From an uncultured Eubacteriales bacterium (GTDB taxonomy: Bacteria > Bacillota > Clostridia > Christensenellales > Aristaeellaceae), in the NCBI GenBank assembly GCA_902795275.1, contig CADBKQ010000012.1, positions 1 to 62,520 of the forward strand: a DNA stretch of 62,520 nucleotides. Reading direction: 5' to 3'. A program made the translations under genes and the position numbers. The notes under the pieces are model-generated. The model did no database searches. It saw nothing but the letters and a program-made list of their open reading frames with translations, and was not told the origin of the DNA. Positions 55,365-62,520 of this stretch are shown here, one piece after another (position 1 is the stretch's first letter; every line of letters begins with the position of its first letter).

Positions 55365-55733
55365 TCAGCGCTGACTCGCCATCAGCTTGATCAGCTTTTG
55401 ATCAAATGTGGCGATCTCGATGCCTCTTACTTTATGATACGCATATAGGACACAATCAATGAAATCAAAGCTTCGTTTCCCGTACAAGTCGAGCGCGCAG
55501 GTCAGCACGTCCGCTTCACGGCATCTCACGAGGTTCAAAAAATCTATGATGGTCTCAGAGATTTTTTCGCGCTCCATCGAATAAACGCCTTTTAAAACGT
55601 AAACGACCTCAGCGATGACTTCAACCGTCACATGGACATTTCCAGTGTCCAGGTATACTTCGGCTTTATCTGCCATTTCCTGGTTGTCATTCAGCAGATA
55701 CCGCAGGATCATGTTGGTGTCAAAGAGGACCAT
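55365..55733 (-). CDS. PIN-domain toxin (VapC-like)
   Basis: 122 residues. PIN nuclease fold with all acidic residues: MVLFDTNMIL (Asp), VEVIAEVVYVL (Glu), FDFIDCVLYA (Asp) and IATFDQKLI (Asp). VapC-type toxins cleave specific RNAs, often tRNA-fMet. The ATG at 55733 lies inside the end of the antitoxin gene (14-base overlap), the usual toxin-antitoxin layout. A longer in-frame start would overlap the antitoxin fully. Confidence 0.87.
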   Translation of the reverse strand: MVLFDTNMILRYLLNDNQEMADKAEVYLDTGNVHVTVEVIAEVVYVLKGVYSMEREKISETIIDFLNLVRCREADVLTCALDLYGKRSFDFIDCVLYAYHKVRGIEIATFDQKLIKLMASQR

Positions 55734-55956
55734 ATTTGTCTGCCGCGGCGCTTTCCCATGCGCCTTTTTCCTTTTCTGCCAATACCGGATCGGCGTATTG
55801 CGCGAGCGCGCCGCGCATTCCCTTCCTGCGAATGGCTTTTGTGGGTTCCACAAATTCATCCATGATCGTGATGATGACCCGCTGATTGGGCTTGGCGGTC
55901 AGCTTTTCCAGCGGCTGGATGGCTGTCCCGTCAAAATATCCTTGAATAGCCAGCAT
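55720..55956 (-). CDS. Antitoxin partner of the PIN toxin
   Basis: 78 residues. N-terminal MLAIQGYFDGTAIQPLEKL and NQRVIITIMDEF form a short beta-rich DNA-binding-type domain, as in the small proteins found next to clostridial PIN genes; the C-terminal half is charged and probably wraps the toxin. Start follows AAAGGATG. First gene of a two-gene operon; it should repress its own promoter, as such antitoxins do. Confidence 0.8.
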   Translation of the reverse strand: MLAIQGYFDGTAIQPLEKLTAKPNQRVIITIMDEFVEPTKAIRRKGMRGALAQYADPVLAEKEKGAWESAAADKYGPL

Positions 55957-56008
55957 AAGAAATCATCCTTTCCTGACAATTGCCCGGCGCTGATTTTCCT
56001 GCTATTTG

Positions 56009-56938
56009 TTATTCCTTCCACGCGGTGGCGAAATAGAGGATGTCGGCGATGGGGCGCTTCTTGGGGTTGGTGCCGTTGATCTTGGCGTAGCTGTTGGTGC
56101 CCTGTTTGAACACCATCCAGGTGGTCACGCCGCCGTCCAGGTTATAGGCGTTCTGCACGCCCTCGAAAGAGAAAACGAAGTCCGCGAACTGCTCCAGGGT
56201 CAGGCCGGTGGAGCCGGTGTCTTCGGGGCCTTCGGTGTAGATGCACAGGTATTCCAGCGGGCCGACCTGGGCGATGCACATGCGCTGGGCGGGCTTGTCG
56301 GAAGCGTTGTTCATGTTTTTGAAGCCGGTCTGCTTCACGCCGTCGATCACCAGGCCGGGGCCGAAGGTGAAGCCGTTGACGATGGTGCCGGGGAAGGAAT
56401 CCACGTCGGCGTTGGTTGCCTGGGGCAGAATATGCAGATCGCCCTGATCGTCGATGATCAGCACGTCATAGCGCAGGCCGGACTTGTCCTCCAGCCGGTC
56501 GCACTTGTTGCGGTACACCTTGCCCTGCTTGGCAACCAGGCCGATGTTGCTGTGCTTGTGGAAGGAATCGCCACTGATGGCCAGCACGGCCTTGGCATTC
56601 TTGGCGAGAGTCGCGCCCCACTCTTCGGAAGGGCTGCCATAGCTGCCCATGAACATGGAGCGGATCTGGCTGGCGCTGGCAATCTTCACGCGGGCTACGA
56701 GATAATTGGTGTTGTCCACGCGGCCCGGCTCAATGGTGATATGGATGGAAGGGTCTTCATATTCCCAGTCGGACTTGTAGTACTGGGGCCAGGGCGCGAT
56801 GGCGTTCTTAATGCCCTCCTTCATGTCCAGGGGCAATTCGACCACTTCCGCCTCTGCCACGATGGCCCCGGAGGGCACCAGCACCAGCAGGGACAGCAGC
56901 ATGGCAATGAGCAGGATCACGCGAAGAATGTTTTTCAT
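56009..56938 (-). CDS. Secreted phosphodiester glycosidase family protein (NAGPA domain)
   Basis: 309 residues. Signal peptide or signal anchor (LRVILLIAMLLSLLVLVPSGAIV). The rest is the NAGPA/phosphodiester glycosidase domain: VLAISGDSFHKHSN, IVNGFTFGPGLVIDG, NAYNLDGGVTTWMVF and GTNPKKRPIADILYF. Relatives remove GlcNAc from phosphodiesters in animals and act on cell-surface polymers in bacteria. Lies downstream of the CapA-like gene across heptamer element 8. Its substrate is likely a wall or capsule polymer (inference). Confidence 0.88.
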   Translation of the reverse strand: MKNILRVILLIAMLLSLLVLVPSGAIVAEAEVVELPLDMKEGIKNAIAPWPQYYKSDWEYEDPSIHITIEPGRVDNTNYLVARVKIASASQIRSMFMGSYGSPSEEWGATLAKNAKAVLAISGDSFHKHSNIGLVAKQGKVYRNKCDRLEDKSGLRYDVLIIDDQGDLHILPQATNADVDSFPGTIVNGFTFGPGLVIDGVKQTGFKNMNNASDKPAQRMCIAQVGPLEYLCIYTEGPEDTGSTGLTLEQFADFVFSFEGVQNAYNLDGGVTTWMVFKQGTNSYAKINGTNPKKRPIADILYFATAWKE

Positions 56939-56956
56939 GGAGTTCTCCTTTTTTCA

Positions 56957-57084
56957 TTAGGGATTAGGGAATAGGGATTAGGGAATAGGGATTAGGAAAT
57001 AGTGAATAGACATTGAGCGTCGGGATAACTTAGCGGGTATTTATGGCAAAAGAACTAATCCCTAATCCCTAATCCCTAATCCCT
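56957..57084. repeat. Inverted heptamer-repeat element 8 (AGGGATT type)
   Basis: Left arm 56957-57003, six units alternating AGGGATT and AGGGAAT. Right arm 57055-57084, four pure AGGGATT units inverted. 51-nt unique centre. The right arm ends 5 bases from the stop of the CapA-like gene. Confidence 0.9.
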
Positions 57085-57089
57085 CGTTT

Positions 57090-59126
57090 TCACTGCACCA
57101 TCTGACCGTTTTCAAACTGGATCACGCCGGTTTCCAGGAAGGAGGCCGGGGGATTTTCCAGCATGTAGGGCGCTTTCTTGAAGGTTAGGTACTTGAATAC
57201 GTTCATCCGGTCTTTCTGTTCGGTCAGCTCCTTGGGACGGAAGTCGGGACTCTTCTGCGTCGTGCAGGGAATGACCTTCAGTTCTTTCAGTTCCGGGCCG
57301 GCGGCGGTCTTTTCAAACGTCACCTGGAAAATGCCGGTGGCGGGGTTCACGTCGCTCATGGTGCCAAAGGTGAAGTTGCCGGTGCTGAACATGATCAGCT
57401 TGCCGTGGTAAACAGCAATCGGCTGAATCACGTGGGGATGGTGGCCCCACACGATGTCCGCGCCCGCGTCGATCACGTTGCGGGCGAAGGTGGTCTGCCA
57501 GGATTCGGGCGTCATATAGGTCTCCCGGCCCCAGTGCAGGCTCACCACCACCACTTCCGCCCCCTGGCTGCGCAGCTGCAAAATGCGGCTGGAGATGTTG
57601 CGCAGATCGTATTCCTGCGGGTACGACCAGCCGACGAAGCCGAACATGATACCGTTCACATCCACCAGTCCCAGGTCGTCGTGGGGATTGGCCAACCCGG
57701 GATTGATGGTGCCAAAGTGCCGGATGCCCGCGCCGTCCAGCACGGCGATGGAATCGGTGTAGCCGCCGTCCATGAAGTCCATGCAGTGGTTGTTGACGGT
57801 GTTCACAATCTCGATGCTGCCTTCGTTCAGCACCTGCACGAAAGCCGGGTCGCCTTTCAGGTTGAATTTCTTATCGGTATGGCGTGTGCGGGTGGTGAAC
57901 ACCACTTCCAGGTTGGCGACGGTCAGGTCGTCATTTGCCAAATAATCCTTCACCAGCGAGAAAGGCCAGGCGTAGCCGTTGTTTTTCAGGCAGGTATGGT
58001 AGGAGGACTTGGCCGTGGTATACTGCTCGGAATCGCCGATGGAGCAGTCGCCGATAAAGGAAACGGTGACTGTGTTCTGATCTTTGGTCTGAGCGGCAGG
58101 CTCAGGCGAAGGCTCGGCGGTCGGGCTGACCGCGGAAGCCGTTGTGTCCGGCGCCAGCGTATAGAGAAGGGCAGAGCTTTGATCGTTTGCGGGAGCAGCC
58201 GTTGCCGCGGGAACAGCGGTGGACTGCGGCACTTGCGTAAACACGTAAACCGGCGTGGGAATAATCGGCTCCACGGTTGCGGCTGGCTGGACGGTAGGCG
58301 TTTCCGTCGGGTTGGGCACCAGCTCCGCCACAGTCTCCGTCACCGCGGGGGATGGAACGGCAGCGGAACCGGCGAAGCGCAGCTGATAGGGCGATTGCTT
58401 GGTACCCTGGCCGCCGGAAATTTCCAGCTGGTTCAGATCCAGCTGCGCGGACAGGCGCAGGCCGATATTCACGCGCGTGTACGCGCCGTAGCTCAAATGG
58501 CCGTTGAAGCCGACGATTTGCAGCTTATAATCTGTGGGGCTTTTGACGGTGGAAACCCAGTAGGGCGACATGTCGTTCTCATGCGCCACATACAGGCGGC
58601 GCTGTTTAATGGCGTATGGCGTGCCCTGGGCTTCGTGGGACTTGATCCGGGCGGGCCATTCCGCCCAGCGGGATGTTTCAAAGCCGTAATCGGTGTTCAG
58701 GTAGTCTTCGTCGTTGAGCAGAAACAGGATGGCCCCGTTGGGCTGCGGCACCAGGGCGTTCCGGATGGGATCGTCGCCCAGCAGCCGGTCCACGTATTCC
58801 GTGCTCAGCTTGGGAAACAGGTCGCTTTCCTCAAAGGTTTCGATACGGCGGTAGGAATGGTTTTCAATAATTTTCTGATCGGTCACGAAAATGATCTGGT
58901 CGGTGTCGATGATATATTCCGTCAGCAGCAAAGCCTTGCTGTCCCGCACGCTCAGCACGCGCCACAGCACCGGCTGCACAGTGCCGTCCTTTTCATAGGG
59001 GTATTCGCCAAAGTAAACATACTGATACCCCTGGCCTTTCGCAAAGCCCTGAATCTCAGCCTGAGCCGGAACCAGCAAAAGCAGAAGCAGAGCCAATAAC
59101 GCTCCCAACGTCAGAGTTTTCTTCAC
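57090..59126 (-). CDS. Secreted DUF6273-CapA fusion
   Basis: 678 residues, GTG start behind GAAGGAGG. Signal peptide (LTLGALLALLLLLLVPAQA). About 25-245 is a DUF6273-like domain (YVYFGEYPYE, VLWRVLSV, NIGLRLSAQL) common in secreted Firmicutes proteins. About 255-345 is a Thr/Pro/Ala-rich linker. About 350-640 is a CapA-type metallophosphatase: SFIGDCSIGD, ANLEVVF, NTVNNHCMDFM, SLHWGRE and WGHHPHVIQP. CapA proteins act in poly-gamma-glutamate capsule synthesis; many relatives have unknown roles. No capB/capC nearby. Confidence 0.9.
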   Translation of the reverse strand: MKKTLTLGALLALLLLLLVPAQAEIQGFAKGQGYQYVYFGEYPYEKDGTVQPVLWRVLSVRDSKALLLTEYIIDTDQIIFVTDQKIIENHSYRRIETFEESDLFPKLSTEYVDRLLGDDPIRNALVPQPNGAILFLLNDEDYLNTDYGFETSRWAEWPARIKSHEAQGTPYAIKQRRLYVAHENDMSPYWVSTVKSPTDYKLQIVGFNGHLSYGAYTRVNIGLRLSAQLDLNQLEISGGQGTKQSPYQLRFAGSAAVPSPAVTETVAELVPNPTETPTVQPAATVEPIIPTPVYVFTQVPQSTAVPAATAAPANDQSSALLYTLAPDTTASAVSPTAEPSPEPAAQTKDQNTVTVSFIGDCSIGDSEQYTTAKSSYHTCLKNNGYAWPFSLVKDYLANDDLTVANLEVVFTTRTRHTDKKFNLKGDPAFVQVLNEGSIEIVNTVNNHCMDFMDGGYTDSIAVLDGAGIRHFGTINPGLANPHDDLGLVDVNGIMFGFVGWSYPQEYDLRNISSRILQLRSQGAEVVVVSLHWGRETYMTPESWQTTFARNVIDAGADIVWGHHPHVIQPIAVYHGKLIMFSTGNFTFGTMSDVNPATGIFQVTFEKTAAGPELKELKVIPCTTQKSPDFRPKELTEQKDRMNVFKYLTFKKAPYMLENPPASFLETGVIQFENGQMVQ

Positions 59127-59158
59127 GGGAAGCCTCCTTCATCATGATTTCGTAACAT

Positions 59159-59187
59159 ATTATATAGGAAATTGCAATCCCTGTCAA
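59159..59187 (-). promoter_or_regulatory. Consensus promoter of the CapA-like gene
   Basis: Minus strand: -35 TTGACA (59182-59187), 17-bp spacer, -10 TATAAT (59159-59164), both perfect, 32 bp upstream of the GTG. Confidence 0.75.
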
Positions 59188-59204
59188 ACCTTGTTCATGA
59201 TTGT

Positions 59205-60077
59205 TTACAGGAGGGCGGCAAGTTTTTCCGGCGGCGGGGAAGCGATGCTGACCGTTTCCCCGGTGAAGGGATGCGTAAATTGCAGGAAACAGGCGTGCAG
59301 GGCAAAGCGGCCGGGCAGGTCGGGATGGGGGAGACCGTAGAGATAATCGCCCACGATGGGGCAACCCATAGCCGCCAGGTGTACCCGGATCTGGTGGGTG
59401 CGCCCCGTTTCCAGCCGCAGGCGTACCAGGGAACGGCTTTCCGTTTCGCTTTCGACCTGGTAGCAGGTCACCGCCCGCTGGCCGTCGTGCTGTACTTCAC
59501 GCCTGACGCCTTCGCCTGCTTTGCCGATGGGCAGATCGATCACGCCTTCGGCCTGGGGAAGATGCCCTTCGCAGACCGCCAGGTATTCCCGGATAAACGC
59601 ATCCGAGTGCAGCTGCCGCTGCAAAAGCTGCTGGCTGTGGGCGTCCCGGGCCACGGCCAGCAGGCCGCTGGTGCCTTTGTCCAGGCGGTTCACCGGGCGA
59701 AAGACGAAATTCGCCGGACAATTCAGAAAAGCGTATAATGCGTTTTCCAGCGTCGCGCCCTCCTGCCGGGCGGAACACAGCGTGGGCAGCGGCGCGGGCT
59801 TGTCGATCACCCAGTAATGCCCGTCCTGCCAGGCAACGGATAGCGGCGCTTCGCAGGGCGTTAACATGGAAGCCGCTTCATCCTCCCATTGGGCGGAAAG
59901 CGTCTGACCCGTTTCCACCCGCTGATCGGCGTGAACGGGTTCCCCGTCCAGGCGGATGCCGGCGCTGAATTTCAGGCTGCTGAACCGGCTTCGGGACAGG
60001 CGCATTTCCCGAAGCGCGATGGACTTCACCGTGCGCCCGGCTTCCGATTCGGTGACTCGGTGAGAAATAAACGGCAT
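59205..60077 (-). CDS. RluA-family RNA pseudouridine synthase
   Basis: 290 residues. N-terminal S4-like RNA-binding region (about 15-65: LSRSRFSSLKFSAGIRLDG), then the pseudouridine synthase domain with catalytic Asp in FRPVNRLDKGTSGLL and the C-terminal LETGRTHQIRVHLAAMGCPI. It isomerises uridines in rRNA or tRNA; the exact site cannot be told. ATG 60077 follows AAAGGATC. It is divergent from the AraC-type gene. Confidence 0.92.
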   Translation of the reverse strand: MPFISHRVTESEAGRTVKSIALREMRLSRSRFSSLKFSAGIRLDGEPVHADQRVETGQTLSAQWEDEAASMLTPCEAPLSVAWQDGHYWVIDKPAPLPTLCSARQEGATLENALYAFLNCPANFVFRPVNRLDKGTSGLLAVARDAHSQQLLQRQLHSDAFIREYLAVCEGHLPQAEGVIDLPIGKAGEGVRREVQHDGQRAVTCYQVESETESRSLVRLRLETGRTHQIRVHLAAMGCPIVGDYLYGLPHPDLPGRFALHACFLQFTHPFTGETVSIASPPPEKLAALL

Positions 60078-60266
60078 AAATCGTGATCCTTTCCGGCGCG
60101 CGGGAAAGGTACTTCTTTCGCAAATTTCACCTCGCGCGTTTCCATTATACACCTTTTGAACGAAAACCGCACGGGGTTCTTTCGCAAAAAATGGAAGGTT
60201 TATTGACATATTTACCATTTTCAGAGGCATTTCTTCATCACTTGTTGTGAATTTTGGTGACCTCTA

Positions 60267-60295
60267 TTGACAATGTATCATTTGGGATATACAAT
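60267..60295 (+). promoter_or_regulatory. Promoter of the AraC-mrnC-thyX operon
   Basis: -35 TTGACA (60267-60272), 17-bp spacer, -10 TACAAT (60290-60295), 31 bp before the start codon. Confidence 0.7.
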
Positions 60296-60326
60296 AAGAA
60301 CGTAATAACGAAATGGAGGTTTGACC

Positions 60327-61199
60327 ATGGCAGACTCTTTATTATTTCAGAATAAACCGGATGTGGATATGCCCGCCGTGCTGGTGGAGGGCTCCCACGT
60401 GCCGGATGCGCTGGCAGGGGCCAGCGGCGTGTACATCGCCGCGTCCGGTTCCGCCATGCTGCAAAACGGCGTCCAGAACCTGCGCACCATGGAGCACTGG
60501 CTTTGGCTGGCTGTGGAAAGCGGGAATCTGGAGCTGATGAACGAAGAAACCACCCTGTCCCTGCGGCAGGGCGACTGCTGCATGCTGCCGCCCGGCAGCC
60601 GGGGCGTGAGCCTGGATGTGAACCAGGAAGCCCGGGTGCTGTGGATCATGGTAGGCGGCGCCCTCAGCGGCGCGTTCCTGCAGCGCATGGGCGCGCTGCC
60701 ACACCGCATTATGAAGCAGGGCGCGCTGCCCAGCCAGCTGAACCTGGCCAAGCATATCGTGCAGGCCACCGTCCGTGTGGCCGCCGCCGAGGACGCTTCC
60801 AGCGCGCAATTGCAGCAGCTCTTGTGGGCCATGCTGGCCTCCCATTCCGGCCAGCCCGTGGCCATGGACGCCGTGCTCAGCCACGAAATCGCCAAGGTCG
60901 TGGACGCCATGCGCAAGAACCAGTACCGGGACAGCTTCTCCCTGAGCGACATGGCCGCCCTGTCCCGCATGCCGGTGGAAACCTTCCGCAAGCGGTTTGT
61001 TTCCGAAGTCGGCATGCCGCCCCAGAGCTACCAGCTCTTCTGCAAGATGGAGCGCGCGAAAGTGCTGCTCAAGGAAGGCTACACCGTGCGGCAGGCGGGC
61101 ATCGAAGTGGGCATGAACGACCCCTACCACTTCTCCAAGACCTTCAAGAACATCGTGGGCATGAGTCCCTCCGCCTACAGCAAGACCGCGCTGAAATAA
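60327..61199 (+). CDS. AraC-family transcriptional regulator
   Basis: 290 residues. N-terminal cupin-type sensing domain (about 15-115: RQGDCCMLPPGSRGV) and C-terminal double helix-turn-helix (about 190-290: LSDMAALSRMPVETFRKRF, then AGIEVGMNDPYHFSKTFK and GMSPSAY). ATG 60327 follows GGAGG by 7 bases; a TTG two codons earlier is unlikely. It probably senses a sugar, and rhamnose is a candidate given the rha operon elsewhere, but nothing in the sequence proves it. First gene of an operon with mrnC and thyX. Confidence 0.9.
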   Translation: MADSLLFQNKPDVDMPAVLVEGSHVPDALAGASGVYIAASGSAMLQNGVQNLRTMEHWLWLAVESGNLELMNEETTLSLRQGDCCMLPPGSRGVSLDVNQEARVLWIMVGGALSGAFLQRMGALPHRIMKQGALPSQLNLAKHIVQATVRVAAAEDASSAQLQQLLWAMLASHSGQPVAMDAVLSHEIAKVVDAMRKNQYRDSFSLSDMAALSRMPVETFRKRFVSEVGMPPQSYQLFCKMERAKVLLKEGYTVRQAGIEVGMNDPYHFSKTFKNIVGMSPSAYSKTALK

Positions 61200-61613
61200 A
61201 TGATGACGGATTTTTCACCCCGCCTGACCCCGGAACAGGCCCGGATGCTGTCGCCGCTGCAATTGGCGTATATCGGCGACAGCGTCCACGCGCTGCTGGT
61301 GCGCACGGGACTGCTGCAAAAAAACCTGCTGGTCAAGGACATGCACCGGGCTTCCAACGAAGCCGTCAACGCCGTGAGCCAGGCGAAGGAGCTTGCCCTC
61401 CTGCTGCCGCTGCTGACCGACGAGGAAGCGGACATCGTTCGCCGGGGCCGCAACGCCCATCCCCGCCACAGCGCGCCCAAGTCCGCTTCCACGGCAGATT
61501 ACGCCGGTGCCACCGGCCTGGAAGCGCTGCTTGGGTATCTGTACCTGACGGGGCAGAGCGGGAGAATCATGGAATTGCTGCCCTATCTTCAAGGAGAAGA
61601 AAACCATGCCTGA
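61200..61613 (+). CDS. mrnC: Mini-ribonuclease III
   Basis: 137 residues. RNase III catalytic domain without a dsRNA-binding domain: LAYIGDSVHALLVR, then MHRASNEAVNAVSQ, RRGRNAHPRH and TGLEALLGYLYLTG with the acidic metal-binding residues. It matures 23S rRNA ends. It begins directly after the AraC stop with no visible ribosome-binding site, so it relies on translational coupling. It overlaps thyX by 8 bases; mrnC beside thyX is a common Firmicutes arrangement. Confidence 0.93.
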   Translation: MMTDFSPRLTPEQARMLSPLQLAYIGDSVHALLVRTGLLQKNLLVKDMHRASNEAVNAVSQAKELALLLPLLTDEEADIVRRGRNAHPRHSAPKSASTADYAGATGLEALLGYLYLTGQSGRIMELLPYLQGEENHA

Positions 61614-62325
61614 AAAACAACTGCAAGTGGAACTGTTGGCCTACACCCCCGACCCGGAAAAGACCTGCGCTCTGGCGGCGCGCACCTGCTATTCTGGTTT
61701 GGAATATGACGAGTTGAAAGCCCAGGTGGACGAAAAAGACCAGGCCGCTTTCCTTCGGCGCATCGTGGCGTCGGGGCATCTGTCCGTGCTGGAGCACGCC
61801 TCCTTCACCTTTGGCGTGTCCGGCGTCAGCCGCGCCCTGCTGGCTCAGATCACCCGCCACCGCATCGCCAGCTTTTCCGTGCAGAGCCAGCGTTACGTGA
61901 GCCTGGCCGAGGGCTTCGGATACATCATCCCGCCCCGCATCAAGGCCCTGGGGGAGGACGCGGTGGAAGAATTTGAAAGCCAGATGGCGCAGATGCAGGC
62001 ATGGTATCAGGGCTGGCAGGACAAACTGGGAAATGGCGAGGGCAGCAATGAGGACGCCCGTTTCGTGCTTCCCAACGCCTGCGAAACCCACATCACGCTG
62101 ACCATGAACGCCCGGGAGCTGCTGCATTTCTTCTCCCTTCGCTGCTGCAACCGCGCCCAGTGGGAGATCCGCGCGCTGGCGAAGGAAATGCTGCGCCAGT
62201 GCAAATTGGTGGCCCCGGTGATCTTTGAGTACGCGGGCCCCGCTTGCATCAGCGGCCCCTGCCCCGAGGGCGCCAAGAGCTGCGGCGATATGACGAATGT
62301 GCGGGAAATGTATAGGAGTTTATAA
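61606..62325 (+). CDS. thyX: Flavin-dependent thymidylate synthase
   Basis: 239 residues. The ThyX signature RHRxxSxxxxSxR is intact (RHRIASFSVQSQRY). Makes dTMP from dUMP using FAD, NADPH and methylenetetrahydrofolate. C-terminal FSLRCCNRAQWEIR completes the substrate site. Ends 2 bases before heptamer element 9. With the anaerobic NrdD it fits an organism that lives without oxygen. Confidence 0.96.
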   Translation: MPEKQLQVELLAYTPDPEKTCALAARTCYSGLEYDELKAQVDEKDQAAFLRRIVASGHLSVLEHASFTFGVSGVSRALLAQITRHRIASFSVQSQRYVSLAEGFGYIIPPRIKALGEDAVEEFESQMAQMQAWYQGWQDKLGNGEGSNEDARFVLPNACETHITLTMNARELLHFFSLRCCNRAQWEIRALAKEMLRQCKLVAPVIFEYAGPACISGPCPEGAKSCGDMTNVREMYRSL

Positions 62326-62327
62326 GA

Positions 62328-62427
62328 AGGGATTAGGGATTAGCTTTTTTTGGTTGATAATTCAAAGCAAGTAAAAATAATATTTTTATCCTGATGCCAA
62401 TTAGCAACCCCTGCTCCCTAATCCCTA
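62328..62427. repeat. Inverted heptamer-repeat element 9 (AGGGATT type)
   Basis: Left arm 62328-62343 (two AGGGATT units and AG). Right arm 62405-62427 is the inverse, about three units. 61-nt unique AT-rich centre. The left arm begins 2 bases after the thyX stop. Confidence 0.8.
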
Positions 62428-62488
62428 AGTAAATGCTGATTAATTCAAAGGAGAGTGGTATAATAAAAGAAGAATGGGAGTGAGAGAA

Positions 62489-62520
62489 ATGAAGCAGCAG
62501 AGCTTTACAGATTACGAGTA
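62489..62520 (+). CDS. Start of a probable IS5-type transposase (cut by window end)
   Basis: Only ten full codons: MKQQSFTDYE, after GGGAG and a -10-like TATAAT (62459-62464). MxQQxFTDxEY is how many IS5-group transposases of Firmicutes begin. The rest lies outside the window, so the call is tentative. It suggests an insertion sequence next to heptamer element 9. Confidence 0.45.
   Translation, partial: MKQQSFTDYE

Overview
The window looks like a chromosomal piece of a GC-rich, anaerobic, probably uncultured member of the Clostridia, perhaps gut-associated. The basis is class III ribonucleotide reductase, ThyX, Mini-RNase III, Obg, YhbY, MntP, YajC, MltG, and two sporulation-type proteins (a YhcN/YlaJ-like lipoprotein and a short SpoIIR-like protein). 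Promoters are typical SigA (TTGACA-N17-TATAAT). I found no rRNA, tRNA or CRISPR array.

Region by region. 0.1-24.7 kb is mostly minus-strand housekeeping: nrdD with an NrdR-type promoter, yhbY, obg, a sporulation lipoprotein, a uridine-kinase-like protein, an exonuclease/oxidoreductase/SurE operon, a three-gene TerB-like/ATPase/helicase operon resembling DNA-processing or phage-defence modules, a PRPP synthetase, a short-chain dehydrogenase, a MIF-like protein, and plus-strand ylbF-mltG. 24.9-28.2 kb is an L-rhamnose operon (rhaB-rhaA-rhaD). 30.0 kb carries a serine-recombinase remnant. 30.4-51.3 kb is a 21-kb minus-strand cluster of 13 genes: four stand-alone family-2 glycosyltransferases, two GT2-GH3 fusions, one NRPS-like A-T-C protein, one stand-alone condensation-like protein, a small-molecule kinase, a carboxylesterase, a membrane acyltransferase and a heterodimeric ABC exporter. 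It looks like a biosynthetic and export locus for an acylated or aminoacylated glycoconjugate of unknown structure. It faces a STAS gene and a broken PP2C phosphatase across a divergent promoter. 52.1-62.3 kb returns to ordinary genes: spoIIR-like, mntP, yajC, an Lgt-like protein, a PIN toxin-antitoxin pair, two secreted cell-envelope proteins, rluA, an AraC regulator, mrnC and thyX. The window ends in the first codons of a probable IS5-type transposase.

Two things stand out. First, the GT2-GH3 cluster: both GH3-like domains appear to have lost key adenylate-binding residues while keeping the fold signatures. Second, nine intergenic elements share one architecture: a purine-rich array of 7-nt tandem repeats, a unique 38-68 nt centre, then the inverted array. 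They use at least four different heptamers and mostly sit within a few bases of a stop codon. Nested multi-hairpin elements lie at 6.4 kb and 34.0 kb.
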